Positions 1 through 12,255 are shown, counted from the stretch's first letter. The stretch: 64,000 nt of DNA from Fragum whitleyi (GCA_948146395.1 OX411551.1:51022997-51086996), one strand, 5' to 3'. The notes: generated from the letters alone by a model not told the origin. Translations and numbers: made by a program.

Positions 1-960
1 CGATTTGAGTGGTCATTTTATTGTTAAGATGGTAACCTGAAGCTATGTAACAAAATAAAAGCATAACATGACATTAGTTATGAGTATGGTATTCAAGATG
101 GCAGCCAAATTGAATTATAAAATGATTTTTAAATAATATTCGATTTATACAAGATATAAGAATCTTAGAAATATCTTTAGAGTTTTCTTAATAAACTTTT
201 GTAAGCTTGTTTATGATCTCAAAATGTCTGACTAGTTACACTCTCATACAGTGTTATGAAAATCCTCAATTTGAAGATGGCAGCAAGGAAACACAAGATG
301 TTTATTTCATGCTTAAAGTTTGCAAGGTATTTTACAGTAATTTATTTTTCTAGAAGCTAAGGCCTAGCCTATCAAGAAACTGGATGATGGTACGTTTTGA
401 TCGTGGAATAGTTTGAAAAAAAATTTGATGGCAGCCAAAACATCTACAAATATACATGTACTTTCTACTAGAATTTAACAATTTATCTGAATTTTGTACT
501 TAATTTATTTTATTACATGCTAATTTGAAGTTACCTGGTGTAATGAACACCTTGAATGAAGACAATAATAAGTATACTTGTCAAGATGACTGCCAAACGG
601 AAATAAAACTGCACAATGACTAGTGTAAATAAAGGCGTATATGTTTTTTGTAAACTTTTGAAGATACAATTGAAAGTTGGGTGATTTTTTCCAGAAAATT
701 TAATCAGTTTATGATGGTATTGATCTGCTGTCTGAGCAAGTCAAATAAATATTGATCTTACAGTGAAATTCAGTTTGACAGTCGAAATGTCAGTCTGTTA
801 AGAGAGCTTATGAATTATAACTACATGTACTTTAATGATAAGCATGAGAATATGCTGATCTGTTTTTCCCATAGCAAAAATATATCTGCTAGAAATCCAA
901 TTTTTGATAACTATGTTCAGATGTAAATTATTCAAACATCTTATTTTGAAGATTGCAGCC
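1..960. repeat. left arm of a large inverted repeat with GATGGCAGCC motifs
   Basis: The motif GATGGCAGCC or a close variant occurs at 98, 276, 427, 585 and 951, spaced about 150-185 bases apart except for the last gap. The reverse complement recurs at 3253, 3401, 3543, 3711 and 3875. Sequence around 98 matches the inverse of sequence around 3711 beyond the motif itself, and 276 pairs with 3543 in the same way. The two sets therefore form an inverted pair of decayed arrays. No coding sequence was seen. The left end of the arm lies outside the window. Confidence 0.55.
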
Positions 961-1960
961 TTGTTGTTTTCCTTCCAGTCATTATCAAATTTATTTGAAC
1001 TATTGCAACAACGTTAGGAACTTGTTGACAAAACATGTTTGTATAATTATAGTGAATACGTGGTTTTGAATTGACCACTAAGTTTTAAAAGGACCCATTA
1101 GCTTGCTCATTAAATTCCCCTTCAAAAAAAATAATTCAATCTATAAAAGTACGGTTTCTAAGAGAATGAAAATATAGCCCTTTAGATCGCATTCATTTTA
1201 AGCATAATGCATTAAAGCGATCTCAAAATAAGTACGGTGGGAGATTTAATGAGAATGGTATTCAATTTTATTTTTCATGACATGCAAAATAATGTAAGTA
1301 ACCATTTGTTTAGTATTCCATGTGATTTGAACCTAAAGCGACATGTTTAGGTCCATCAGAGGCGTTAATGGTAAGATGTAGACATAAAAGATGATGAGCG
1401 CTAGCAAATGTTCGAATCAACTGTCCGGACTACGGCAATTCTTCAATAAAGTGGAAACCAATGTATTGTACTGGGTAAGTGGTAATGTTACCCCAAATTG
1501 AATGTTGGCAAAGCTTTCCGAACCTTTATGGCAATATTAGGACTTATGATTTCTAATTTTAACATAAAGTCAGGTGCAGAAACCTACAGCCGTGTCTGAG
1601 GTTACAGCCATACTTGTATTATTGTGTATTCATTGTATATTATGGATCCTTATTAATTGTATGTTACATTAAAATAATAAAATTACCAAAAAATAATTTG
1701 GTGTATTTTATTGTGTGTGAGATAAAATTGAAAATTAATTTACTCTGACAATATAGACAAAAATAGTCACTCTCTTAAATATGTTAGTTCTATGTCCTTC
1801 GACATAGCCTTGTTATAGGAGTGCTTTTTGTTTACTGCTTGATTCAATGCTTATTAATCGGACATTTTAAATATATTTTAAATTATCATTATTCAAACTT
1901 TTTCCATTTGCTCAATTTAGTGTTAGCTAGCTCCTTTGGTAATTAATCCAAGTTGAGAAT
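961..1960. other. non-coding AT-rich spacer
   Basis: No open frame of note, no RNA gene and no clear repeat was recognised here. It lies between the arms of the inverted array and may be the interior of a foldback element. Confidence 0.4.
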
Positions 1961-1983
1961 TTTAACACAAACAAAAAGATGAA

Positions 1984-2250
1984 AACAATTATAGCCATAC
2001 AGTAAAGCTACAATAGTGTTACCAAAATGTCGTATATCAAATGCCAACAAATTGAAGATAAGGACAGGCAAAAGGACGCTTTTCAACAAATATGTTTGAC
2101 AACCTTTCGATGCTATATCCACACTGAATTGCCAACTGAAGGTGATGATTTCAGTATAAAAAGAAAAACAATTATAGCTGTACAGCAAAGCCACAATACG
2201 TTGCCAAATCGTCATATTTCAAATGCCATCAAAATGAAGATAAGAACTTA
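1984..2250. repeat. imperfect direct duplication, period about 184 bp
   Basis: The stretch beginning AACAATTATAGCCATACAGT near 1984 is repeated with substitutions near 2168 (AACAATTATAGCTGTACAGC). Both copies run on through a stretch ending AATGAAGATAAG or a close variant. The short open frames on both strands here are by-products of the duplication. Confidence 0.5.
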
Positions 2251-2254
2251 CAAG

Positions 2255-3217
2255 AGGTTGTTTTTGAAGAAACACTATTGAAAACCATCTGTTTGAACTT
2301 TTAAAAGAGTTTGTTTTACCCCATATTGATTATTACACTATATAACATATCAAAAGAAATGACCTCTGACAATAAAATACATACTTTGCATCTGATCACA
2401 ATAATTTTTTGCAGACTGATAAAGTATCACTAAAGAATCGTTCCAGTGAAATTCAGTCGATATCTATCAGTAAGATTCTGAGAAAATGATTTTCAATGTT
2501 TTCACTATATAACATATTGAGAAATGACCTCCGCCCATAAAACACTTATTTTTCATCTGATCACAATATATATTTACATACTTGTAAAGGATCATTAAAG
2601 AATCATTCAAATGAAATTTGGTTGTTATCCATTTGTTAGGTTCTGAGAAAATGATTTTCAAAGTTTCCAATATATAACATATAGAGAAATGACCTCCGCC
2701 CATAAAAAACACATTTTTCATCTGATCACAATATATATTTGGTAGACTGATAAAGGGTCACTCAATGATCATTCCAGTGAAATTTGGTTGATATCCATCA
2801 ATTACATTCTGAGAAATTAATTTTCAAAGTTTCCACAATATAATACCTATAGAAATGACCTCCGCCCATAAAATACATATTTTCCATCCGATCACAATAA
2901 TCTTTGGTAGAGTGATAAAGGGTCACTCAATGATCATTCATGTAAAATTTAATTGGTATCAATCTATTAGAATCTGAGAAAACTCACCTATTACCATATA
3001 TGGAAATTAGCCACGCCCAATACAGCCATGATTTTCAACCGATTAGAATTCTTTGAAGGAACATTCCTGTGAAATTTGATTGAAATCCATCCAGTACTTT
3101 AGGAGAAGAATATTTTTAAAGAAAAGTTTACGGACGGACGCACGCAGGCATGCACGCACGGACCACGGACACCACGCCATGACAATAGCCCGCTGGACTT
3201 TTGGCCAGTGGAGCTAA
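2255..3217 (-). mobile_element. tandem-core non-autonomous element (pearl/HINE-like), minus orientation
   Basis: At least four tandem units of about 165 bp are visible: GAAATGACCTC starts at 2356, 2521, 2686 and 2852. The right end (about 3120-3217) holds a GGAC/GCAC-rich simple repeat, then CCATGACAATAGC, then TGGCCAGTGGAGCT. That is the reverse complement of the start of the element at 6354. No protein is encoded. Known relatives by architecture are bivalve pearl elements and Helentron-associated HINEs; the assignment is inference. The far end near 2255 is not sharply defined. Confidence 0.5.
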
Positions 3218-3224
3218 CAATGAA

Positions 3225-3890
3225 AATGCAATATCTATTTTTATGCAATATTGGCTGCCATGTTAGTACACAAAAATACTTTTATGCTGCATATGTAACT
3301 TTTTAAATTTCAAAATGATGACTTGTATTTTCATTAGGAAAAATGAATTATTTTCTAATATAATTTTGCAAAGTCAAACTTTCTTTCAGGTATATTTCTT
3401 GGCTGCCATCTCGAATGCTAGCTATCATTTAAGGCATCGATTTTTAAACCAACTTTGAAATTAGCCTTGAAACCTTTAATGAAGGTGATTTTTTTCTAAA
3501 ATCTTGATTAAAGCACAAGTAACTTAAAACCTTCTCTTTCGTGGCTGCCATCTTCAAATCAATAGTTAATGAATGTTGTCACTAGCCTGATATTTAGAAG
3601 GCATAAAACCACTTACAAATGTTTACTGAATAAGCCCTAAAACCCTTTCCTGAAATTCTTATGACACATGGCTCAAGAAATACTTTAAATGCCATTTAAT
3701 AATTTGACTTGGCTGCCATCTTGACTACCATACTAATTTCTATTGTTATAATATGCATTAGTTATGTTATCTAATTTTAATCTCGAATTTTCTCAGCAAA
3801 TAATACACACAAAAAATATTTAAAAGGTCAACATTGTGATCTTCCTAGCTGTACCTGTAACATTCGATAGTCCTGGCTGCCATCTCGATT
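3225..3890. repeat. right arm of the inverted GGCTGCCATC array
   Basis: GGCTGCCATC or a variant lies at 3253, 3401, 3543, 3711 and 3875, in the opposite orientation to the motifs of the left arm and at similar spacing (about 140-170). The inner end stops where the tandem-core element begins (3217), so that element may have interrupted the arm. Confidence 0.55.
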
Positions 3891-4953
3891 TTCTTGAAAT
3901 GCTCAATGATGACAAGATGTCATCAGCCAGATTTTGGTTAGGGAAGGCCTTAGCTACAAGAATCAGTCAAGAAAAAAACTTTGAATCCTACTTCCGGGTC
4001 AAGCTAGATATCTGCCGGACTATTGTACTCGATCATGTTAAATGACATCTTTATATCACACCATGCACTAAAAGTTCCAGAATTAACCATATGCGGCATT
4101 TGAGAGAGAGAGAGAGAAATAAAAAGAAATAGATCCAAACTGATCCGGAAAAATTTGTCAATTGTAAGTTACTATAAACATGATAAAATTGAAAGAAACA
4201 TCTGTTCTAAAAAAGGAAATCTCAGCGAAATGTTTATTTCAAGTGTCAAGTCGAACAGTGCTTACTGATTATAATATGTAATTAACATAAAACACATTGA
4301 ATACACGTCGTCACTTGAATTGTACATTTCATGTTGACAAACTATTTTCTGAAACCAAAAAACAACAATAACTTGTATTTCTCAATGTGACTTGCATTCT
4401 TCTTTTACTTTCAAATCCTGAATGTGATAAATGTAGATAACAAGAATCTTCTCAAGACAAAACTTATTCCAAAACCGTCAAACTGAGGGTTTGATACATT
4501 GAAAGAGCCGCGAAAAGTGATGATACCGATATTCGGGACTGCAGCCTCACTTTCATCATACAATAAAATTTCCCTCGCTTTCATCGTACAATATAGATTG
4601 CCTCGTTTTGGAAAAAAATCCGTCTTGCGCAGAAGCCTCTTTCTGGTTGTACAATATGGATCTAGATATTTTACTCTCGCGTGATAGAAAATAGACGATG
4701 CCATTGGTCAAAATTGTTTAGGTGTGAAATAATAACCCTTATTCTGCAGATTTCAAATTTCATTTCAAGCTTCTTGCATATTTAGACATATTCCAACCAG
4801 CCTGACTCAAGTCCCCCCCCCCCAAAATGATTAAGTACAAGTAAGATGAGACTGCTCATCTTTTCAGGCTGATCTTAGTCTATATAGTGTTTTAGTTGCA
4901 TTTTTGGCCGGTATATATTTCAATGCGTCTATTCCGCAGACAGAACTCTGTAC
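3891..4953. other. non-coding stretch with short simple repeats
   Basis: There is a GA-type microsatellite near 4103-4119 and a C-run near 4815. Open frames at 4411-4704 (minus) and 4499-4684 (plus) overlap each other and resemble nothing recognised. No gene is called. Confidence 0.4.
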
Positions 4954-4955
4954 TA

Positions 4956-5387
4956 CAGTTAAAAACATCGTGAAATTTACAAGGTGAATGATTTTGGAAT
5001 GATTTAGGAATGAACTTGAATGAGTGTGACTTTTGAGTGAATTTAATGAGAGGTAATCCAGTATTGCAAATTTTGTTCAGGATGAACAAAATTAGCAATA
5101 TTGATTACCCCACTTTAATAAAATATACATTCAAGTTCATTAGATAGCCCCCTATTTCTTCAAGAACCTATCAGACGCTTACAATTTCAATTAAATAAGT
5201 GAAATCCCGATTTTTTTTCCTAGCTATTATTATTTTGAGCGAAGTTGTTGTTATATGTTTTTCAGTGAGTTTGGAGCGTTTTTGAATGGTTTGAGTGAGT
5301 GTTTGGAATGAATGAATGGAGCGCTGAGTGAGCGATTTAGAATGGTTCTGATTGAGTAAAATGTCAATTTCACGACGTAATTAACTG
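4956..5387 (+). mobile_element. MITE family 1, copy 1 (TA-flanked, about 432 bp)
   Basis: It begins CAGTTAAAAACATCGTGAAA and ends in the inverse, TTTCACGACGTAATTAACTG, with TA on each side (4954-4955 and 5388-5389). This copy reads as orientation A: an AAGGTGAATGATTTTGGAAT block follows the TIR. The middle has a near-palindrome around TTGTTCAGGATGAACAAAAT. There is no coding capacity. A TA target duplication suggests a Tc1/mariner-type source, which is inferred. Confidence 0.75.
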
Positions 5388-5389
5388 TA

Positions 5390-6350
5390 TACGGTCTAGG
5401 AGAGTTTTAATGAACAACAAGAAGCTGCCAAAGGTTTCCAGTCCTGCACTTTATGTTTTGGGGGTTTTAATGAGTTATCTAGGCAAGAACTTTCCACCAT
5501 GTACTGTATCCACAACATTGTGGATGAGATAAACATAATCTTCCAAAGCCTAAATCTGACAGACACATCCATGTCGTCTAAGTCCATCAACTTTTAACTT
5601 TCTACTATAAAATTCAAGAAAGCGAAAGTGACCGAGGATAAGTCGGCAATAGCGGAAAAAATTATATAGCCCCGCGATAGGATGAAAACCCAAGTGTAGG
5701 AGCGGAAGTGTACAAATTGCTTATTGCAATTGTCACTTGTGGCTGTGTACTTTGGCAATTAGAAAACTTGAAGCGATTGACTGCAGAAGCAAGGTACGTT
5801 AATATCTATTCATTGCAACTTTTATCATATAAAATTGAATACTGATTTGAGTCTTTGTTACATGAAAATCATACCTGAAAAATAAGAAAGCGGTATATTC
5901 TGTAATTATCCCAGTAAACGTCTTTGATCAGTCCGATACGCAATTTTTTGTAGGAAATTTTACCACATAAAAGACCGCATTTTGTTTCTGGAAGGAAGTA
6001 TTTATACCAACAAGAAGGTATTATCAATTCCAACCTTTGTCGCCTTAACAAACCTAAGATTATTTACATATAGCTGTTTATTTCGTACAGATGCTTGACA
6101 AACTATTTTTTAGTATTGTACAGCCACCCGCGAAAACGTTGTACAGTAATTTGACCTAGTTTCATTTCTGATGCCGCCGTCTGTTACCTCCCATCCTCTC
6201 ACTCTTCGTATATGACATCTCGGTATTTTACATCAATGCATGTCAAGAAAAGAAATTAAAACTTTAAAATCAAGAAATCAGTACGTTTAAAACCAGTGAT
6301 TCTCTATGAATATGAACGGAAAGAAAACGAATAATTCAGACAGCCTTTGT
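5390..6350. other. non-coding stretch, nothing recognised
   Basis: Only short overlapping open frames occur. No splice-bounded exon, RNA gene or structured repeat was recognised. Confidence 0.4.
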
Positions 6351-6353
6351 TTT

Positions 6354-7646
6354 TAAGCTCCACTGGCCGAAGGCCAGCGAGCTATTGTCATGGCGGAGGG
6401 TCCGTCGTGGGACCGTCGTGCGTCCTTTCGTCCGTGCGTCCATGCTTAAACTTTTTCTTTCAACATCTTCTCCTCCCGAACCATTGGGCCAATTACAATG
6501 AAACTTGGCATGGATGTTTCTTGGGTAACCCTTTTCTTAAAATGTTTAAGAAATTTTGATTGACCCTCAAATGTGGGCGTGGCTCGGCGGGGCTTATTTA
6601 TATTGAGCCCGAAATCTCTGAATGGCATCTACTCCCGAATTACCGGGCGGATTTCAATGATACTTTACCAGAATGTTCCTTGTGTGACCTTCAAAAATTG
6701 TTCAAGAATATGAATGACATTTTACCAGAATGTTTATTGGGTGACCTTTTTCAATAATTGTCGGTGAAATTGTGATTGGCCCACAAATATAGGCGTTGCA
6801 GCGCGGAGCTTTTTTGAGCCCAAAATCTTTGAATAAAATATTCTTCTGAACCACTGGGCCGATTTCAATGAAATTTTAACTGAATGTTACTTTGGTGACC
6901 CCTTTCAAAAAATTCTCGAAATTTTGATTGGCCAATTAATGTGGAAGTGGCAGGGGGGTGGTATTTTGAGTCTCCTAAGTAATGAAATGGTGGACAGGGT
7001 CTATTATGACTTTAATTTTCTTGGAATAACAGCTCCTCTTCAACAGTAAGTCAAATGTGAATGAAACTTTGTCAGAAAATTACTTGGATGACATCGACAG
7101 GACCAATAAAACTCTGGGCCATTCTGGCCCTCTTATCTCTCATTTAAGTCTTAAATTTTCTTTCCCCCCCCCCCCTCTCTCTCTCGGTAATTTTTAATAA
7201 ACTAAAAATGAATATTTCTACGATGAACTTTTACTTAAATTGGTCATTTGACCAATTATGATGGGCCATAAATGTGGGTGTTACAGGGCGGGCCCAGTTT
7301 TCGCTTTAAAATTTCAAATAATCTTCTCCTCCCAATCGATTGGACTAATTTCAATGAATCTTGGTATATATCTTTCATGAATGACCCTTTACTTAAATTG
7401 TTCTACAAATGAATGTCCTACTGATTGCAATCACCTAAATATTTGTAATAAAATGGGTAAAATGTATGCAGGTAAATGGCGATTGATATATATTCTGGCC
7501 AGACCCAGTAAATCATTAAAAAAAAGTTTTAAAGAGATTCGAAAGAGATTTAAAAGTGCTGTTTTCACTCAAAGTAAGCTTTGTTTAATGAAAGTCTAGA
7601 GATGTTAAAGTCAGTGGAGCGAAAAAGGCCCTCTTGGGCCTCTTGT
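6354..7646 (+). mobile_element. tandem-core non-autonomous element, subfamily I (AGCTCCACTGGCC)
   Basis: The left end is a hairpin: AGCTCCACTGGCC, GAA, GGCCAGCGAGCT. It is followed by TATTGTCATGG and a GTCCGTCG/CGTGCGTCC-rich stretch. The core repeats a degenerate unit (TCCTCCCGAACCATTGGGCC, then AATGAAACTTGGCA). The right end is a second hairpin, AGGCCC-TCTT-GGGCCT (7626-7641), directly followed by CTTGT. The same layout recurs in the copies after 57132. A C-run followed by CT repeats lies near 7165-7185. Open frames inside (such as 6347-6559) are not genes. Confidence 0.65.
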
Positions 7647-7677
7647 CTAGATAAAACTTCCTCCGTGAAAATCTTTT

Positions 7678-7840
7678 TAAGGTAGTGGAACTGTAATAGA
7701 TCCGCAATGTTTCGACAGTCATGAACTTAAACAGTGTAAACCGAGGTTCCGTAATGATTTTCACTAGGAAACCTCATTTAACATTGTAAAAGATCATGAG
7801 TTCCGAAATGTTGCTGAACTATAACGGGTCCACTACCTTA
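7678..7840. mobile_element. MITE family 2, copy 1 (163 bp)
   Basis: It starts TAAGGTAGTGGAACTGTAAT and ends with the inverse form GGTCCACTACCTTA. The arms stay partly complementary inward (TGTTTCGACAGTCATGA against TCATGAGTTCCGAAATGTTG). A second copy with the same ends is at 32211-32342. There is no coding capacity. Confidence 0.65.
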
Positions 7841-8060
7841 ATGCAGAAACTAGAGCTGACCAGCCGATTTGCTCCACTGGCCTTAATCTACTGAATTGGC
7901 AAGACGAGAATTTTACATTCGTAACATCACTCGGCCATTTCCGTAAACTTCAACAGACCTCGGATGTACATAAGGCGGATGGGTATGCAACAAACTTGTG
8001 TATTTCGTTAGGCGGAAACAGTGTAAGAAAATTAAGCGCGGAAAAAAACGGTGCAATTTT

Positions 8061-8208
8061 TAGATTCATATCTTTTACAGTAAATAACGGCTGAAAAATC
8101 TTAATTTTTTCGAATGATTCGTCATTCTCAAAAATTCAAATTTTTAAGCCGTTATTTAAGAATCTAAAGATATTTATACTGGCGAAAGACCGGGCCAAAG
8201 GCCCGGTC
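8061..8208. repeat. inverted repeat plus strong GC hairpin
   Basis: TAGATTCATATCTTTTACAG and the following TAAATAACGGCT (8061-8092) are roughly mirrored by AAGCCGTTATTTAAGAATCT (8147-8166). Just downstream, 8188-8208 reads GACCGGGCC-AAA-GGCCCGGTC, a perfect 9-bp stem with a 3-base loop in an AT-rich background. It may be the terminus of a small palindromic element; no function is claimed. Confidence 0.45.
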
Positions 8209-8222
8209 TGAAGACCGCCTAA

Positions 8223-10170
8223 AGCTTACAAGAATATTTAGAGAAAATAGAAGTAAAATAACAAACAGTAAAATCAAAACTCATATACCGTTTAAGCCAA
8301 ATCGTCTATTTTGATTTCCCCATAAATACCTCCTATGTCAGGCCGCGTCCGTTTATCTCCTTCCGGTCATTCACTTTCCTATACCCTGAATAGGTGTTTC
8401 GAGACACAGTCTAATTTTTAGCAACAACAAGATTCCGACTGGCTATCAAAAATTAAAGAAGCTTTTTTGCTAGAAATCGTACAATACAGTCGATCTACCA
8501 TCTAAAAAATCCTTACTAAATATAAAATAAAATTTGGCAGTCATTTTTTTAATTATTCATCAAAAAGGGATTTTATGTAACTTCTACGATGGCAGAAAAT
8601 TCGAGTTCAAAAAATGTTTACATTTAAAACAGTGACGTCACTGAGCCTCATTCTGAATATTGATGCAGAGGTGGCACTCCAGTATTCCAGTACTTCCAGC
8701 TTTAGACTAGAAAACATATATCTTCAGTCTATGCATATTTTACAAAAATGACAGCTTCTCTCTTTAAGAAAATTTTTAATTGCCCATTATTAAAGTGGTT
8801 TTAGTATTTTCAAACAATATAAAATTCATAAATTTCAATACTGATCTAAAATAAAAGATTAAGAAAACACATTTATCCTATACTTTATTTAGATTGGGCT
8901 TAGAAGTTGTTCCTTTTTATGAATATTTAGAACAGGCACTAAAGGCTGGAAAAATGGTAGAAAGGGAAAATTGCTCAAGGCAACCTAAGTATATTTGTAC
9001 TTACAAAGGATGAAAAGATTCTTGTTTTGGTCTTTCTTTATATTTTAATAGGAAGCTAGTATGGGCAATGGCCATGAGTTTAAAGTCTTTCTGCATTGCT
9101 TCTGATCTTGGCAATTTTAAGACTAAAGCTTTTAGTAACCTGGTCCAATAGATCTACTTAGCTTTGGACAAATACGCATTGATTCAAAATAAGAGGCTGT
9201 TTAACAGTGCTTTAAGAGTCCATTTTTGAATGAGCAAATTCTATTTTTTCCTAATTGGAAGAAGATGCAGACTTACAAAAACATACAGATATATTTTTAA
9301 TATCAGTTATGAAGGGAAAATAATGTTGTCCAAAATAAGGAAGTTGTATATCTTAAGTTTTTCTAATTCTCCTAATTTTAATTACTATGCTAGATAGCAA
9401 CCAAAAGTAGTATTTTGTAGGTAAGGGTTAAATCTAAAAAAAAAAAGGAAACAATGCAAATAAGATCAATTGACATTGGTTAATTTAATTTCATTATACT
9501 AACACTGTTTACCTAGAAATCTGATAAATGAAAAAAATGCCCCACTTTTTGTGTTTCAAATTTCAACTACCGTATGTACAAGGAACAATTAAAAATATAT
9601 ACATGTACTGGTATAATCAAACAAGAGCATTGCATATGGGTGCCAAAAACCACAACAACACCAAAGAGTAAAGACGCCAAGGTGATGACTGGACCTTGGT
9701 GTATTGTTTACACAGGCATGCTAATCAAAAGGAACAAAACAAAGAAGATGCATTAATCATAGCTTTTAATGCAGACGATAACATCTTTATTCAATTTTGA
9801 CAAGTCTAGAGAAATTTAGAACAACAAAGAAAGACAGACGTGAACAACTGTTTATATGTAGCCAACAACTTTGAAGCTTCGGAGAAGTTCCTTTTCACTA
9901 CTGTCTTGATTCAATGTGACAAAACAGTAAACAACCTCTATAATATATGGTCAATTATTCTTTGTTGGAAGCTATTTATTTATAAGAAATAAAATATCAT
10001 CCTGTGTATCAAAATATTCTCTTCTAATAAACATGTTTGATTTTTTCTTTTAAAAATCTAAAATAGCAATTCAATATACTAGATATATATTTACATTTCT
10101 TGTTTGAAAAATTGTGTTAACAAATTGCTGTATTTCTTACTGAGTTGCTAGTGTGCTTTTACTCATAAAG
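8223..10170. other. AT-rich non-coding stretch
   Basis: No credible open frame or recognised repeat was found. The 60-codon frame at 9574-9756 has no recognisable content. Confidence 0.4.
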
Positions 10171-10210
10171 CATTGACAAAATTATTAATAAACAACGGGA
10201 GATAGATACA

Positions 10211-10726
10211 ATGTTGAATAAACTTAAAACCCTAGAAAAGGAACAAATGAAATCATCGACAGACCTGAAAAATGAAATTATAGACCTTAAAAATCGTAGT
10301 ATGCGGGATAACCTAATATTTTATGGAATTAACGAGGAAACTGGGGAAACAAACGACGATTGTGTACAAAAGGTGCTGAATATAATAGAAAAGGACCTAG
10401 AAATAGCAGGAGCAAAAGACACAATCAGACTACATAGGGATCATAGGGTGGGCAGATATAATGACAAGAAAACGCGCCATATTGTCGCAAAATTTGCGTA
10501 CTACCCAGACAAGGAAGAAGTACAGAGAAACGCAAAAAAACTCAAAAAGCCATTTGGTGTAAGTCCGCAGATCCCAAAGGAAGTAATGGAGGAAAGAAAG
10601 AGACTAATACCAATTATGATTAAAGTTAGGGAAGAGAAAAAAGATGCGTACATTTCAGTAGACAAGTTATACATTGACGGTAAATTGTATGAAGATGCGA
10701 AAAAAATAGGAAATCAGCGGTTGTGA
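10211..10726 (+). CDS. LINE ORF1 protein (RRM-type nucleic-acid-binding), possibly 5' truncated
   Basis: This is a 171-residue open frame. Residues about 1-32 are charged and heptad-like (coiled-coil candidate). From residue 34, MRDNLIFYGI begins the typical ORF1 RRM-like core, followed by a basic C-terminal part. By family knowledge such proteins bind the element RNA as trimers or oligomers and act as chaperones for target-primed reverse transcription. The frame stays open upstream of the ATG for about 12 codons before a stop, so an N-terminal part was probably lost when the copy was truncated. It is followed within a few bases by the endonuclease frame. No intact promoter is seen, so the ORF is open but probably not expressed as a gene. 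Confidence 0.6.
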   Translation: MLNKLKTLEKEQMKSSTDLKNEIIDLKNRSMRDNLIFYGINEETGETNDDCVQKVLNIIEKDLEIAGAKDTIRLHRDHRVGRYNDKKTRHIVAKFAYYPDKEEVQRNAKKLKKPFGVSPQIPKEVMEERKRLIPIMIKVREEKKDAYISVDKLYIDGKLYEDAKKIGNQRL

Positions 10727-10733
10727 CCTCAAA

Positions 10734-11214
10734 TGTTTAAGTTGGAACGTTGAAGGGTTAACTAGTGAAAAGTTAAATAAAAAAATATGACTTAATTTGT
10801 TTTAGTGAAACTTGGACCGACTCTCATTCAGATCCCACAATGAATGGTTATAAATTATTTCATTCGTTTAGAAAGTACAAAAATAGAAAGGCAAAGCGTG
10901 CAAGTGGGGGCTTAGCAATTTCCATTAAGGATAAATACTGTAAGGGTATTACATTAATAAAAAACGATGTAGACTTTATAATGTGGCTAAAATTAGACAA
11001 AACATTTTTCGGATTAACATCAGATTACTGTTTGTGTTTTACATATATTGCCCCAGAGGGCTCAAATATTCATAATCTATATGATTTCAACATTTTTGAT
11101 AAACTTGAATCAGACATGATCGACTTTTCAAATTATGGACCTGTATTCTTATTTGAAGATTTAAACTCAAGGCTCGGGAAAAAACAGGATTTTATACGAA
11201 ACGACAAGCCGTTA
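10734..11214 (+). pseudogene. LINE ORF2, N-terminal half of the apurinic-type endonuclease
   Basis: The reading starts with LSWNVEGLTSEKLNKK, the first EEP motif with its Asn. It changes frame at the A-run near 10780-10786, then continues through FSETW (catalytic Glu), ASGGLAISIKDKY and EDLNSRLG, the usual GDxN-type motif with its first Gly replaced by Glu. It ends abruptly at 11214, where the gypsy LTR starts. The EEP domain nicks target DNA for target-primed reverse transcription. The second half is at 24804. The frame change and the split make it a pseudogene. Confidence 0.75.
11211..11214. repeat. target-site duplication GTTA, left copy
   Basis: GTTA directly precedes the left gypsy LTR and recurs at 24804-24807 directly after the right LTR. 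Taking out the insertion and one GTTA copy brings the two endonuclease halves together in the same reading frame, which confirms both the boundaries and the duplication. Confidence 0.9.
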
Positions 11215-12246
11215 TATAACAGGGCTCTGCCCATTAATTGGTTAACGCAGAGTTGTTATTTAAATGAAGGTTCTAGATGGACGATGAAGGAATAAGGAAT
11301 CTGTTCATGTTTATATTCTATATTCTTCAGCAATAATAGTTCATTCTATTTACAGGTATCAATATCACAGTATCAAATGTCTATGCATCAAGTGTCAAGT
11401 GTCACACTCTGAAATATATAATAGCAACAATTTGCAATACAATCTAAACAATTCAAATGCACAGTATAGACTCGGTCAAGGCTGCTTAAAAATCAACATG
11501 AGTATTGCTAAAAAGGACTATCATGTCACTTGCTGACATGATACTTCTTTTCCCACAATACTCTATAAAGCAAATACTTCACTTACTTTTTAACAATGGT
11601 TAACAAAGATCAATATTACCTTTACTTTCCAATAAACTCGCATTACAGTGAAATGATGCATTGCTACTTTACATAAACTTAACAAACAATTACTACTCAA
11701 GCTTTACATGATAACGCTCAATTGCTAAGGGTAAATACAACATAGGTAAACTTACTAATTTGAGGAACCAAGTGTTTCAACACATCTCATTACAACTCTC
11801 CATACATCACTGCATACTGTGACTGTTAGTGCTGTAAATATTAAAAGTTAAACAGTGCAAGAAAGGATAAAGTAAGAAATTGTTAATTAAAGATGGCGAG
11901 CGCGCAAGGGACAAAATGGAGGGAAAACCGAATTGGGCTCTTCTCATCAATCCACCGAAACGCGAGCCAAACAGATAATTACAAAATCATCTCAATCCAG
12001 ATCACGACAAGAAACATCATAAGAAAAGAACAAATCCAGAAAACCTACATCATAAGAAAGATCCATCCTTTGCCAATAATTTACATAAGACATAATGCAT
12101 GTCCTACTCAAACCAATACTTCTAGAACAATGAAAGCTACAATAGATAAACTGACCAGTGGAGGGAAAACCAATGAACTGTGACCGTGGGCGAATAATTA
12201 CTTTTGACTAAATTGGAAAGTCACAGCAAAATTGACCCCTACTACA
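11215..12246 (-). repeat. gypsy 3' LTR (1,032 bp)
   Basis: This copy is uninterrupted. It differs from the right LTR by a few substitutions, one T in TTCATTCTATT, and one copy fewer of the 7-bp repeat AGTGTCA. The 96-codon open frame at 11893-12183 lies wholly inside it and is repeated in the other LTR, so it is LTR sequence and not a gene. Confidence 0.9.
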
Positions 12247-12255
12247 TCCTTCCCG
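12247..12255 (-). other. polypurine tract of the gypsy element
   Basis: On the minus strand CGGGAAGGA abuts the start of the 3' LTR (TGTAGTAGG). This is the standard place for the plus-strand primer in LTR elements. Confidence 0.75.

Noticed and set aside
1943..2281. Overlapping frames on both strands
   Set aside because: They coincide with a 184-bp direct duplication and have no recognised domain.
4411..4704. 97-codon minus frame with two similar TCATACAAT/TCGTACAAT segments
   Set aside because: No domain is recognised; it overlaps a plus-strand frame, and there is no splice or promoter context.
11893..12183. 96-codon frame, repeated at 24450-24740
   Set aside because: Both copies lie inside the two LTRs of the same gypsy element and are conserved only because the LTRs are.
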